Shown one piece after another: positions 50,991-58,404 of a stretch of 64,000 nucleotides of DNA. Each line of letters begins with the position of its first letter. The stretch's first letter is position 1. The stretch lies in the NCBI RefSeq assembly GCF_002900965.1, contig NZ_PJOM01000003.1:186001-250000 (forward strand), written 5' to 3'. Source of the stretch: Pseudotabrizicola formosa. Lineage in GTDB: Bacteria > Pseudomonadota > Alphaproteobacteria > Rhodobacterales > Rhodobacteraceae. Under the pieces are notes generated by a model that was not told the DNA's origin, made no database searches, and was given only the letters and a program-made list of their open reading frames with translations. Both the position numbers and the translations under genes were made by a program.

Positions 50991-52412
50991 GTGAAGGCGG
51001 CGCGCGGCGGGTTTTTCAAGACGCTCTCGGGGCGGTTCCTGCTGCTGACGGTTGCCTTTGTCATGCTGGCCGAAGTGCTGATCCTTGTGCCGTCCATCGC
51101 GCGGTTCCGGGCCGATTATCTGTTGTTGCGGCTGGAAAAGGCGCAGATTGCCTCGCTGGCCCTGTTGACCACCGATGAGGTGATTGCCCCCGATCTGGAA
51201 GCAGAGCTGCTGGTGAATGCGGGCGTGTTCAACGTGGTGTTGCGGCGTGACGAAGTGCGGCAGCTGGCGCTGTCATCGCCGATTCCGGCCGCGATATCAG
51301 GGACCTACGATCTGCGCATGTCTGGCCCCTGGGAACTGATCCGCGATGCTTTCGTGGTGATGCGCGATCCGGTGAACCGGGTGATACGGGTGATCGGCAA
51401 TCCGGTGCAACAGGCGGGCCTGCTGATCGAGGTCACGATGGAGACCGGGCCCCTGCGGGCCGCCATGGTGGAATACGGGTTGCGCATTCTGGTGCTGTCG
51501 GTGCTAATCTCTGCGGTGACGGCGGTTTTGCTGTTCATCTCGGTGCAGCGGATGATCGTGACCCCGATCCAGCGGGTGGTGCGCCATATGCAAGCCTATG
51601 CCGAGGCCCCCGAAGACGCCCGCCGGGTGATTGCGCCGACATCGCCGGTGGTGGAGCTGCGCGCCGCCGAGGATGCGCTGGAAAGCATGCAAAAGCAGCT
51701 GACAGGGGCGTTGCGCCAGAAGGAGCGGCTGGCGCAACTGGGGGGTGCTGTGGCCAAGATCAGCCATGATCTGCGCAACATCCTGACAACTGCGCAACTT
51801 TTCGCCGACCGGATCGAGGGCAGCGCCGACCCGATGGTGGCCCGTGCGGCCCCCAAGCTGGTGGGGTCCATCAGTCGTGCGGTCAGCCTGTGCGAGTCGA
51901 CCCTGGCCTTTGGCAAGGCCGAAGAGCCGCCGCCGCGGCTGGAACGGCTGCCGCTGCGCCCCCTGGTCGAAGAAGTGGTCGAGGCCGAAGGTCTGCTGGG
52001 CGAAAGCCAGGTCACCGCGCTGATTGACATTCCGGCAGGCTTTACCCTGCGCGCGGACAGTGAACAGCTGTACCGGGTGCTATCCAATCTGGTGCGCAAC
52101 GCGCGGCAGGCGATGGAGGCTGTGGGGCAAGGCGGGGTGGTGGAAGTCTCTGCCGCCGAGGATGAGAGTGAATGGCGGCTGCGGGTCGGGGATACCGGGC
52201 CGGGGCTGCCGGCCAAGGCCCGCGAGCATTTGTTTGCGGCGTTCCAGGGCGGCGCGCGCAAGGGCGGGGCGGGGCTTGGGCTGGCGATCTCGGCCGAGCT
52301 GGTGCGGGGGCATGGCGGGCGGCTGGAGCTGGCGCGCAGCGATGCCGAGGGCACGCAGTTCCTGATTCACCTGCCCAAGCAGGTTTCGGAAAACAGTCTG
52401 CCCTTCCGGTGA
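50991..52412 (+). CDS. Membrane sensor histidine kinase (orphan)
   Basis: A 473-residue kinase. Two transmembrane segments (FLLLTVAFVMLAEVLILV; ILVLSVLISAVTAVLLFI) flank a periplasmic sensor of about 130 residues. A HAMP-like linker follows, then the phospho-acceptor in AVAKISHDLRNILTTAQ, the N-box LVRNARQAM, and the G boxes VGDTGPGLP and GGAGLGLAIS. The start is GTG at 50991; the nearby ATG is out of frame. No response regulator gene lies beside it. It runs toward the tRNA-Arg gene. Confidence 0.92.
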   Translation: MKAARGGFFKTLSGRFLLLTVAFVMLAEVLILVPSIARFRADYLLLRLEKAQIASLALLTTDEVIAPDLEAELLVNAGVFNVVLRRDEVRQLALSSPIPAAISGTYDLRMSGPWELIRDAFVVMRDPVNRVIRVIGNPVQQAGLLIEVTMETGPLRAAMVEYGLRILVLSVLISAVTAVLLFISVQRMIVTPIQRVVRHMQAYAEAPEDARRVIAPTSPVVELRAAEDALESMQKQLTGALRQKERLAQLGGAVAKISHDLRNILTTAQLFADRIEGSADPMVARAAPKLVGSISRAVSLCESTLAFGKAEEPPPRLERLPLRPLVEEVVEAEGLLGESQVTALIDIPAGFTLRADSEQLYRVLSNLVRNARQAMEAVGQGGVVEVSAAEDESEWRLRVGDTGPGLPAKAREHLFAAFQGGARKGGAGLGLAISAELVRGHGGRLELARSDAEGTQFLIHLPKQVSENSLPFR

Positions 52413-52462
52413 CTTTTGCCCTTGCAAACCCCGGCGGGGGTCGCTAAATCCGCCCTCATAGT

Positions 52463-52539
52463 GGACCCGTAGCTCAGCTGGATAGAGCATCAGACTACGA
52501 ATCTGAGGGTCGGGCGTTCGAATCGCTCCGGGTTCACCA
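52463..52539 (+). tRNA. tRNA-Arg (anticodon ACG)
   Basis: A complete 77-base cloverleaf. The acceptor stem is GGACCCG with CGGGTTC, the D arm GCTC/GAGC, and the anticodon stem TCAGA/TCTGA around CTACGAA, giving ACG. The T arm is GGGCG-TTCGAAT-CGCTC and the CCA end is encoded. ACG reads the CGU/CGC/CGA family after deamination to inosine. Confidence 0.97.
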
Positions 52540-52653
52540 TTCCTCTCCTGATCGGCTTCCCCTTGTGTTACAGGCTTGCGTGTCCTTTGTTTTCAAAGGC
52601 TTGGCCTTGCGGAATTTACCAGATTTTAACGGCGGAGCGGGCCCGGAAATGCG

Positions 52654-52683
52654 AAAACCCCCCGCCTCGGGCAAGGCGGGGGG
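52654..52683 (-). terminator. Terminator for the 25-residue microprotein gene
   Basis: Read on the minus strand, CCCCCCGCCT pairs perfectly with AGGCGGGGGG and is followed by TTTT. It lies 42 bases downstream of the small gene at 52725-52802. Confidence 0.78.
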
Positions 52684-52724
52684 CGTCCGGCGGCGGTGCC
52701 GCCTTCGGGCCGGTTGCGGCCCGA

Positions 52725-52802
52725 TCAGAACACGTCGATCAGGTACAAGATGATGATGATCGGGATCGGAATGCCGATCAGCCAGGCCAATGCGCCTTTC
52801 AT
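52725..52802 (-). CDS. 25-residue hydrophobic microprotein
   Basis: The frame starts MKGALAWLIGIPIP and ends LYLIDVF, a single transmembrane segment of almost pure Ile/Leu/Ala/Pro with one lysine at the N-terminus and one Asp near the end. AAAGGA lies 6 bases upstream of the ATG and an intrinsic terminator lies downstream, so it has the full layout of a gene. Very similar one-helix proteins of unknown function occur widely in proteobacteria; no name can be given. It is divergent from the RAYT gene. Confidence 0.7.
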   Translation of the reverse strand: MKGALAWLIGIPIPIIIILYLIDVF

Positions 52803-53019
52803 GGAGGGTCCTTTCCTTGGGTCTGGGGGAGCAACGCGCAAAGCCGCGGCATGGTTCCGCGCTGGGATCTGGGCGTGACAAGAGTCTGAAAGTGTGGCGT
52901 TTTTCAGGTATGCGACGCGTCTGGCGGGCGTATGGCCGGCGTATGGCTTTGGTCATGACAGCTGTGCGCAACGCCGGGGCGGTAACGCGTCGTTAAGCAC
53001 GTCCTGTCAGACTGATGGC

Positions 53020-53580
53020 ATGCCGCAGTATCAGCGCCCCAGAGTGACCGGTGCGCGGGTGTTTTTCACCCTGTGCCTTGCTGTGCGTGGCAGTGACCTG
53101 CTGCTGCGCGAAGTGGGCAGGTTGCGCCAGGCAGTGGCGCAGACCCGGGCGGAACGACCCTTCGGGATCGAGGCCTGGGTGGTGCTGCCGGACCATCTGC
53201 ATTGCGTGTGGCAGCTGCCTGTGGGGGACGGGGATTTTGGGGTGAGGTGGGGGGCGATCAAGGCGCGTTTCTCGATGGGGATGCGTAGGGCGGGGTTCAC
53301 CCCGCCGCCCCCGGTGGGTCGCAGGAATGGCGGGGTGAACCCCGCCCTACGGCGCAAGGGAGAGGTTGGGCTCTGGCAACCGAGGTTTTGGGAACACCAT
53401 ATCCGCGATGAGGCGGATTACGCTGCCCATGTCCGGTATTGTTGGGGCGATCCGGTAAAGCATGGTTTGGTTGCGCGGCCCGTCGACTGGCCGCACTCGT
53501 CGATCCACAGGGATATCCGGGTGGGGTTGGTGGCGCCGGATTGGGGCGGATCGTGCGAGGTGGGGGAGTTCGGGGAGTAG
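53020..53580 (+). CDS. REP-associated tyrosine transposase (RAYT) with in-frame REP insert
   Basis: A 186-residue single-domain transposase of the Y1/HUH class (IS200-like, TnpA-REP). It opens MPQYQRPRVTGARVFFTLCL. The metal-binding HUH motif is LPDHLH (His59, His61). The C-terminal helix with the candidate nucleophile is RDEADYAAHVRYCW (Tyr134 or Tyr140), followed by DPVKHGLVARPVDWPHSSIHRDIR, all family-typical. Residues 89-111 (RRAGFTPPPPVGRRNGGVNP and on) are encoded by an inverted REP pair of exactly 22 codons. Without it the protein would read FSMGMRRKGEVGLWQ, as relatives do. The stop codon lies in the GTAG of the next REP unit. The ribosome site is weak. Confidence 0.93.
   Translation: MPQYQRPRVTGARVFFTLCLAVRGSDLLLREVGRLRQAVAQTRAERPFGIEAWVVLPDHLHCVWQLPVGDGDFGVRWGAIKARFSMGMRRAGFTPPPPVGRRNGGVNPALRRKGEVGLWQPRFWEHHIRDEADYAAHVRYCWGDPVKHGLVARPVDWPHSSIHRDIRVGLVAPDWGGSCEVGEFGE
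53285..53350. repeat. Inverted REP pair inside the RAYT coding sequence
   Basis: GTAG plus GGCGGGG-TTCA-CCCCGCC, a 21-base centre, then the mirror image ending CTAC; 66 bp in all, a multiple of three. The reading frame passes through without a stop. The same 66-bp length recurs at 53740-53805. Confidence 0.95.
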
Positions 53581-53653
53581 GGCGGGGTTCACCCCGCCGA
53601 TGGAGGTGCGTGTGGCGGTTGGTGCCGGAGTGGCGGGGTGAACCCCGCCCTAC
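53577..53653. repeat. Inverted REP pair at the RAYT stop codon
   Basis: 77 bp. The left GTAG provides the TAG stop of the RAYT gene at 53578-53580. The two mirrored hairpin units flank a 33-base centre. Confidence 0.93.
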
Positions 53654-53743
53654 GGAAAAGCCTTGAAGCGCGGATTGGTACAGCAGCCCGTCGATTCGGC
53701 GCATTCGACGCGCCACCGGAATATCCGGTTGAGTTTGGTGTAG
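53654..53743 (+). pseudogene. Remnant of a second RAYT gene (3' end)
   Basis: Read from 53666 this encodes KRGLVQQPVDSAHSTRHRN and on to IRLSLV-stop, aligning with KHGLVARPVDWPHSSIHRD and IRVGLV of the intact transposase at 53474-53548. No start, HUH motif or tyrosine remains. Its TAG also lies in the GTAG of the following REP pair. Divergence is substantial, so it is an old duplicate or a relic of a related copy. Confidence 0.82.
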
Positions 53744-53805
53744 GGCGGGGTTCACCCCGCCACCACCGGGTGGTCGAAAGAAAGGCGGGGTGAACCCCGC
53801 CCTAC
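53740..53805. repeat. Inverted REP pair between RAYT remnant and ettA
   Basis: 66 bp, the same length and arm sequence as the pair inside the RAYT gene but with a different centre. It ends 4 bases before the ettA stop codon on the opposite strand. Confidence 0.93.
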
Positions 53806-53809
53806 ACGT

Positions 53810-55465
53810 TCACCGGCTGAACCGCTTGTACTTCACCCGCTTCGGCTCCAGCGCATCCGGGCCAAGGCGGCGGATCTTGTCTTCTTCATAGGCCTGGAAG
53901 TTGCCTTCGAACCATTCCACATGCGCGTCGCCTTCAAAGGCCAGCATATGGGTGCAGAGGCGGTCGAGGAAGAAGCGGTCGTGGCTGATGATCACGGCGC
54001 AGCCGGCGAAGTCTTCGATGGCCGATTCAAGCGCCTGCAGGGTTTCCACATCCAGATCGTTGGTCGGCTCGTCGAGCAGCAGCACGTTGCCGCCGGAACG
54101 GAGCAGCTTGGCCATGTGGACGCGGTTGCGTTCGCCGCCCGACAACAGGCCGACTTTCTTCTGCTGGTCGGTGCCCTTGAAGTTGAAGGCCCCGGTGTAG
54201 ACGCGGCTGTTCATCTGCATGTCGCCGAGCTGGATGATTTCCGACCCGCCCGAGATTTCCTCCCAGACGTTCTTGTTGGGGTCGAGCGCGTCGCGCGACT
54301 GATCGACGTAGGAGAGTTTCACCGTGTCGCCCAGCGTGACGGTGCCTTCATCGGGCTGTTCCTGCCCGGTCAGCATGCGGAACAGGGTGGATTTGCCGGC
54401 CCCGTTGGGGCCGATGACGCCGACGATGGCGCCTGGCGGGATGGTGAAGGTCAGATCCTCGATCAGCAGCTTGTCGCCCATGGCCTTTTTCAGGCCCACA
54501 ACCTCGATCACCTTGTTGCCCAGGCGTTCGCCGTTGGGAATGATGATCTGCGCGGTGGAGGCGCGTTCGGTGACGGTCTGGCTGGCCATTTCGTTGTAGC
54601 GCGACAGGCGGGCCTTGCCCTTGGCCTGACGGGCCTTGGCCCCGGAGCGGATCCACTCCAGTTCCTTTTCCAGCGCCTTTTGCTTGGATTTATCCTCGCG
54701 CGCTTCCTGCTGCATCCGCTTGGCCTTCTGATCGAGCCAGGCGGAATAGTTGCCCTCATACGGGATGCCGCGGCCGCGATCGAGTTCGAGAATCCAGGAG
54801 GTGATGTCGTCGAGGAAGTAGCGGTCGTGGGTGACGATCAGGATGGTGCCCTTGTAGGCGATCAGGTGCTTTTGCAGCCAGGCGATCGATTCGGCGTCAA
54901 GGTGGTTGGTCGGTTCGTCCAAGAGCAGCATGTCGGGCGCTTCCAGTAGCAGCTTGCAGAGCGCCACGCGGCGACGCTCCCCCCCGGACAGGTCTTCGAC
55001 ATTGGCGTCATCGGGCGGGCAGCGCAGCGCGTCCATGGCCACGCCGACGGTGGCTTCCAACTCCCACAGGTTGCCGGCGTCGATCTGGTCTTGCAGGGCG
55101 GCCATCTCATCCGCGGTTTCGTCCGAGTAGTTCATCGCCAGTTCGTTGTAGCGCTCCAGAATGGCGGTCTGCTTGGCGACGCCGAGCATGACGTTTTGCT
55201 TCACGGTCAGCGCGGGGTCGAGATAGGGTTCCTGCGCAAGGTAGCCGACCTTGGCCCCCTTGGCGGCCCAGGCCTCGCCTTTGAAATCCTTGTCCATGCC
55301 GGCCATGATCTTCAGCAGCGTGGATTTGCCTGCGCCGTTGACGCCGACAACGCCGATCTTGACGCCGGGCAGGAAGTTCAGGTGAATGTTTTCAAAGCAT
55401 TTCTTGCCACCGGGGTAGGTTTTGGAAACGCCTTCCATGTGATAGACATATTGATAGCTGGCCAT
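53810..55465 (-). CDS. ettA: Energy-dependent translational throttle protein EttA
   Basis: A 551-residue ABC-F protein that binds the ribosomal E site and gates entry into elongation. It has two ABC domains: GVNGAGKSTLL with LSGGERRRVAL, and GPNGAGKSTLF with LSGGERNRVHM. The linker contains the Arm/P-site-tRNA interaction region (KGKARLSRYNEMASQ). It starts MASYQYVYHMEGVSKTYPGGKKC, as in EttA. The frame extends upstream of 55465 without homology. It has no membrane segments, so it is not a transporter. Confidence 0.97.
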   Translation of the reverse strand: MASYQYVYHMEGVSKTYPGGKKCFENIHLNFLPGVKIGVVGVNGAGKSTLLKIMAGMDKDFKGEAWAAKGAKVGYLAQEPYLDPALTVKQNVMLGVAKQTAILERYNELAMNYSDETADEMAALQDQIDAGNLWELEATVGVAMDALRCPPDDANVEDLSGGERRRVALCKLLLEAPDMLLLDEPTNHLDAESIAWLQKHLIAYKGTILIVTHDRYFLDDITSWILELDRGRGIPYEGNYSAWLDQKAKRMQQEAREDKSKQKALEKELEWIRSGAKARQAKGKARLSRYNEMASQTVTERASTAQIIIPNGERLGNKVIEVVGLKKAMGDKLLIEDLTFTIPPGAIVGVIGPNGAGKSTLFRMLTGQEQPDEGTVTLGDTVKLSYVDQSRDALDPNKNVWEEISGGSEIIQLGDMQMNSRVYTGAFNFKGTDQQKKVGLLSGGERNRVHMAKLLRSGGNVLLLDEPTNDLDVETLQALESAIEDFAGCAVIISHDRFFLDRLCTHMLAFEGDAHVEWFEGNFQAYEEDKIRRLGPDALEPKRVKYKRFSR

Positions 55466-55592
55466 GTGTACTCTCCGGTCTGCGGGGCGGCGGGTGCGCG
55501 CTTGTGTTCTTGGGTTGCCCCTGATGTAGCGATATTGCTGGACAAGGGCAACGCGGCAGGGGCAGTTTGGCCCGCCAAATGGGGGGCTATGG

Positions 55593-56201
55593 ATGCGGGT
55601 CGGGTTTCCGATGGCGGCGCGCGGGATGGTGGTGGGGCTCTTGGGCGGGTCGTTTGACCCGGCGCATGAGGGGCATGCCCATATCACGCGGGAGGCGATG
55701 AAGCGGCTGGGGTTGGATCAGGTGTGGTGGCTGGTCACACCCGGCAATCCGCTGAAGGCGCGGCAGCCGGCGCCGATGGCGGAGCGGATCGCGCGCGGGC
55801 GGGCGGTGATGCGGCATCCGCGGGTGAAGATCACCGATCTGGAGGCGCGGCTGGGCACGCGCTACACCTATGAGACTGTGGTGCGGTTGCAGGCGATCTA
55901 TCCGGGGGTGCGCTTTGTCTGGCTGATGGGGGCGGATAATCTGGTGCAGTTTCACCGCTGGGACCGGTGGCGCGATATTCTGCGCGTGGTGCCAGTGGCG
56001 GTGCTGGCGCGGCCCGGGGCAGGGGTGAAGGCGCGGTTGAGCCGTGCGGCGCAGGCGTTCCGGGCCGAGCAGCTGGACCGGGGGGAATGGCTTGGCGGGC
56101 GACGGCAGCCCCCGGTCTGGGCCTTCATCAACCTGCCGATGATGGATGCCAGCAGCAGCGAGATCCGGGCGCGGGGCGCGTGGCGCGGCGCGGGAACGTG
56201 A
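55593..56201 (+). CDS. nadD: Nicotinate-nucleotide adenylyltransferase
   Basis: A 202-residue enzyme of NAD synthesis. [20 protein letters not shown] carries the nucleotidyl-transferase GSFDPxHxGH motif. [27 protein letters not shown] and the C-terminal [12 protein letters not shown] (SSTxIR-like) complete it. An alternative ATG lies six codons in. It is divergent from ettA, 127 bases apart. Confidence 0.95.
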   Translation: MRVGFPMAARGMVVGLLGGSFDPAHEGHAHITREAMKRLGLDQVWWLVTPGNPLKARQPAPMAERIARGRAVMRHPRVKITDLEARLGTRYTYETVVRLQAIYPGVRFVWLMGADNLVQFHRWDRWRDILRVVPVAVLARPGAGVKARLSRAAQAFRAEQLDRGEWLGGRRQPPVWAFINLPMMDASSSEIRARGAWRGAGT

Positions 56202-56265
56202 ACGGGCGGGCGGTTGATTGCGGGCGGGCGCATCGCCTAGGGTGAGCGGGGCAGCGGATGGGGCG

Positions 56266-57750
56266 ATGATGATTTCACGGCGGCAGATCTTGGGCGGGGC
56301 GCTGGGCGGCCTGGCGGCGGGGGTGGCCTGGCCGGTGCTGGCCGATGCGCCGGCCCGGTCGGTGCGGCCGATGCCGCGCGGCGTGCCGGTCGCCAGCCTG
56401 CCTGCCACCTCGGCCGAGGTGCTGATCGCCGATGCGCGGCTGGGGGATGCGGCGGTGGCCAGCTATGTGGTGATGGAGGCCGCGACCGGCACCGTGCTGG
56501 AACAGCGCGAGCCAGAGGCCCCGATGCCGCCCGCGAGCGTGGCCAAGTCGGTCACGGCGCTTTATGCGCTGGACCGGCTGGGGCCGGAGTTCCGCTTCCG
56601 CACAAGGGTGCTGGCGACGGGGCCGGTGGTAGAGGGCGTGGTGCAGGGCGATCTGGTGCTGGCGGGGGCGGGTGATCCGACCTTGCAGACCGATCAGCTG
56701 GGCGATCTGGCGGCGGCGCTGGCGGCGCGGGGCGTGACGGCGGTGACCGGGCGCTTCCTGACCTGGGACCGGGCCTTGCCGCCGGTGGCGCAGATCAGCG
56801 CCGAACAGCCGGTGCAGGTGGGCTATAACCCCTCGATCAGCGGGTTGAACCTGAATTTCAACCGGGTGCATTTCGAATGGAAGCGGGCCAGTGACGGCTG
56901 GGCCACGGCGATGGATGCGCGGGGCAACCGCTTTGTGCCCGCGGTGAAGATGGCGCGGATGCAGGTGGTGGCGCGCGAGGCCCCGGTGTTCACCTATGAG
57001 GCGGCGGGCGCGGCAGAGCAATGGACCGTGGCCGCAGGCGCGCTGGGCAAGGGCGGCAGTCGCTGGCTGCCGGTGCGGCGGCCTGCGGTCTATGTCGGCG
57101 AGGTGTTCCACACGCTGGCCCGGGCACAAGGGGTGACCCTGCCGGAGCCGCAAGCGCTGCAGGGCGCGCCGGACGGGCAGGAGCTTGCGTCGGTGGACAG
57201 CGCGCCGCTGACCACGATCTTGCGCGACATGCTGCGGTTTTCCACCAATATCACCGCCGAGGCGCTGGGCCTGCGGGCCTCGGGCGCGGCGGATCTTGCG
57301 GCCTCGGCTGCGGCGATGTCGGACTGGGCGGCGGCGACCTATGGGGTCGGCTGCCGCTTTGTCGATCATTCAGGGCTGGGGTCGGCCTCGCGCGTGACCG
57401 CGTTGGATATGGCGCGGATCATGCGAGCGGCGGGGCAGGCGGGTGCGGGGGTGCAGCCCTTGCTGCGCGATCTGGGGCTGCGCGATGCGAAGGGGCGCGA
57501 GATCGCCAATTCCCCGGTGCGGGTGACGGCGAAAAGCGGGACGCTGAATTTCGTCTCGGCCCTGTCGGGGCATATCCTCGACCCGCAGGGCAAAGAGCTG
57601 GTCTTTGCGATCTTCCTGGGCGACACTGCCCGCCGCGATGCCCTGCCCGAGGCAGAACGCGAGGCCCCGGCAGGGGGCGCGGCCTGGCTGGCGCGGGCGC
57701 GCAGCCTGCAATGGCAGTTGCTGGCGCGCTGGTCGCAGACTTACAGCTGA
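56266..57750 (+). CDS. dacB: D-alanyl-D-alanine carboxypeptidase/endopeptidase (PBP4, DacB type)
   Basis: About 494 residues. The N-terminus MMISRRQILGGALGGLAAGVAWPVLADA looks like a twin-arginine signal. The penicillin-binding motifs are SVAK (in PPASVAKSVTALYAL), STN (in FSTNITAE) and KSG (in AKSGTLNF), the PBP4 class order. The insert domains (VLAGAGDPTLQ, NLNFNRVHFEW) are typical. It trims or cleaves peptidoglycan cross-links. It lies 64 bases after nadD and is followed by a REP pair. Confidence 0.93.
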   Translation: MMISRRQILGGALGGLAAGVAWPVLADAPARSVRPMPRGVPVASLPATSAEVLIADARLGDAAVASYVVMEAATGTVLEQREPEAPMPPASVAKSVTALYALDRLGPEFRFRTRVLATGPVVEGVVQGDLVLAGAGDPTLQTDQLGDLAAALAARGVTAVTGRFLTWDRALPPVAQISAEQPVQVGYNPSISGLNLNFNRVHFEWKRASDGWATAMDARGNRFVPAVKMARMQVVAREAPVFTYEAAGAAEQWTVAAGALGKGGSRWLPVRRPAVYVGEVFHTLARAQGVTLPEPQALQGAPDGQELASVDSAPLTTILRDMLRFSTNITAEALGLRASGAADLAASAAAMSDWAAATYGVGCRFVDHSGLGSASRVTALDMARIMRAAGQAGAGVQPLLRDLGLRDAKGREIANSPVRVTAKSGTLNFVSALSGHILDPQGKELVFAIFLGDTARRDALPEAEREAPAGGAAWLARARSLQWQLLARWSQTYS

Positions 57751-57764
57751 GAGCGGTGCGAGCG

Positions 57765-57823
57765 GTAGGGCGGGGTTCACCCCGCCTTTTTTGAGGGGCA
57801 AGGCGGGGTGAACCCCGCCCTAC
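57765..57823. repeat. Inverted REP pair after dacB
   Basis: 59 bp: GTAG plus GGCGGGG-TTCA-CCCCGCC, a short TTTTTTGAGGGGCAA centre, and the mirror unit ending CTAC. It begins 14 bases after the dacB stop and lies in the convergent gap before the TerB-like gene. The T-run inside the centre may let the left half act as a terminator. Confidence 0.93.
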
Positions 57824-57870
57824 GGATGGTGGATGCGGCGCGCAAAGCGTGTCGGCCTGCGCGGCGTCGC

Positions 57871-58293
57871 TCAGGCCTTCATGTGCCGCACCCGGGCGCC
57901 CCATTCGATGGCGGCGGCGTGCAGGCGGTCAATCGCCAGTTCTTCGCGCACCTCTTCGAGCATCCGCAGCTCCATATCGGGCAGGCGGCCGTCTGCCGCC
58001 ACCACATCGCAGGCCAGGGCATAGGCGGTTTCGCGCAGGCGTTCGGGCAAGGCATCGCGGATCAGGCCGAACAGCGCATCCAGCCCGTCTTCCTCTTCAA
58101 ACAGGTCATAGACCGTCTGGCTGACCGTGCGGATGCGGTCACTGTCATAGCCGGCAAACACCGGCATGTGATTGACCATGCGCTGGATGGCGACCAGTTC
58201 CGAGGTGCGCATTTGTTCATCCGCCGCCGACACGGCCACCATCACGGCGACAAGCGCATCGGGCGCAGACAGGGATGGGGGGGTATCGGGCAT
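57871..58293 (-). CDS. TerB-like protein
   Basis: A 140-residue helical protein of the tellurite-resistance TerB/DjlA-type family. DALVAVMVAVSAADEQMRTSELVAIQRMVNHMP and ALACDVVAADGRLPDMELRMLEEVREELAIDR are the two acidic, metal-binding helical repeats. The function in isolation is unclear and resistance to tellurite should not be assumed. The ATG at 58293 fits the family; ten more codons upstream are possible. It is divergent from lysS. Confidence 0.85.
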   Translation of the reverse strand: MPDTPPSLSAPDALVAVMVAVSAADEQMRTSELVAIQRMVNHMPVFAGYDSDRIRTVSQTVYDLFEEEDGLDALFGLIRDALPERLRETAYALACDVVAADGRLPDMELRMLEEVREELAIDRLHAAAIEWGARVRHMKA

Positions 58294-58404
58294 GGCGCAA
58301 TCCTTTTGCAATCGGGCGCACAATATTGACGCGCCGGGGTTGGGGCAATAGAGGAAGGGGCTTCCCCGCGCATGGGGCGTGGGGGCGGTTCAAGGATGTA
58401 AGCA

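Noticed and set aside
53581-53805. Insertion sequence bounded by terminal inverted repeats
   Set aside because: The inverted repeats are REP pairs found elsewhere too, and the segment between them holds only a RAYT relic; there is no intact classical transposase and no target duplication was seen.
53285-53823. CRISPR-like array of repeats
   Set aside because: The repeats are inverted pairs with unequal centres, overlap coding sequence and sit beside a RAYT gene; no cas gene or regular spacers exist.
57871-58293. Tellurite resistance gene
   Set aside because: Only the TerB-like fold is visible; there is no ter operon and no evidence for resistance.
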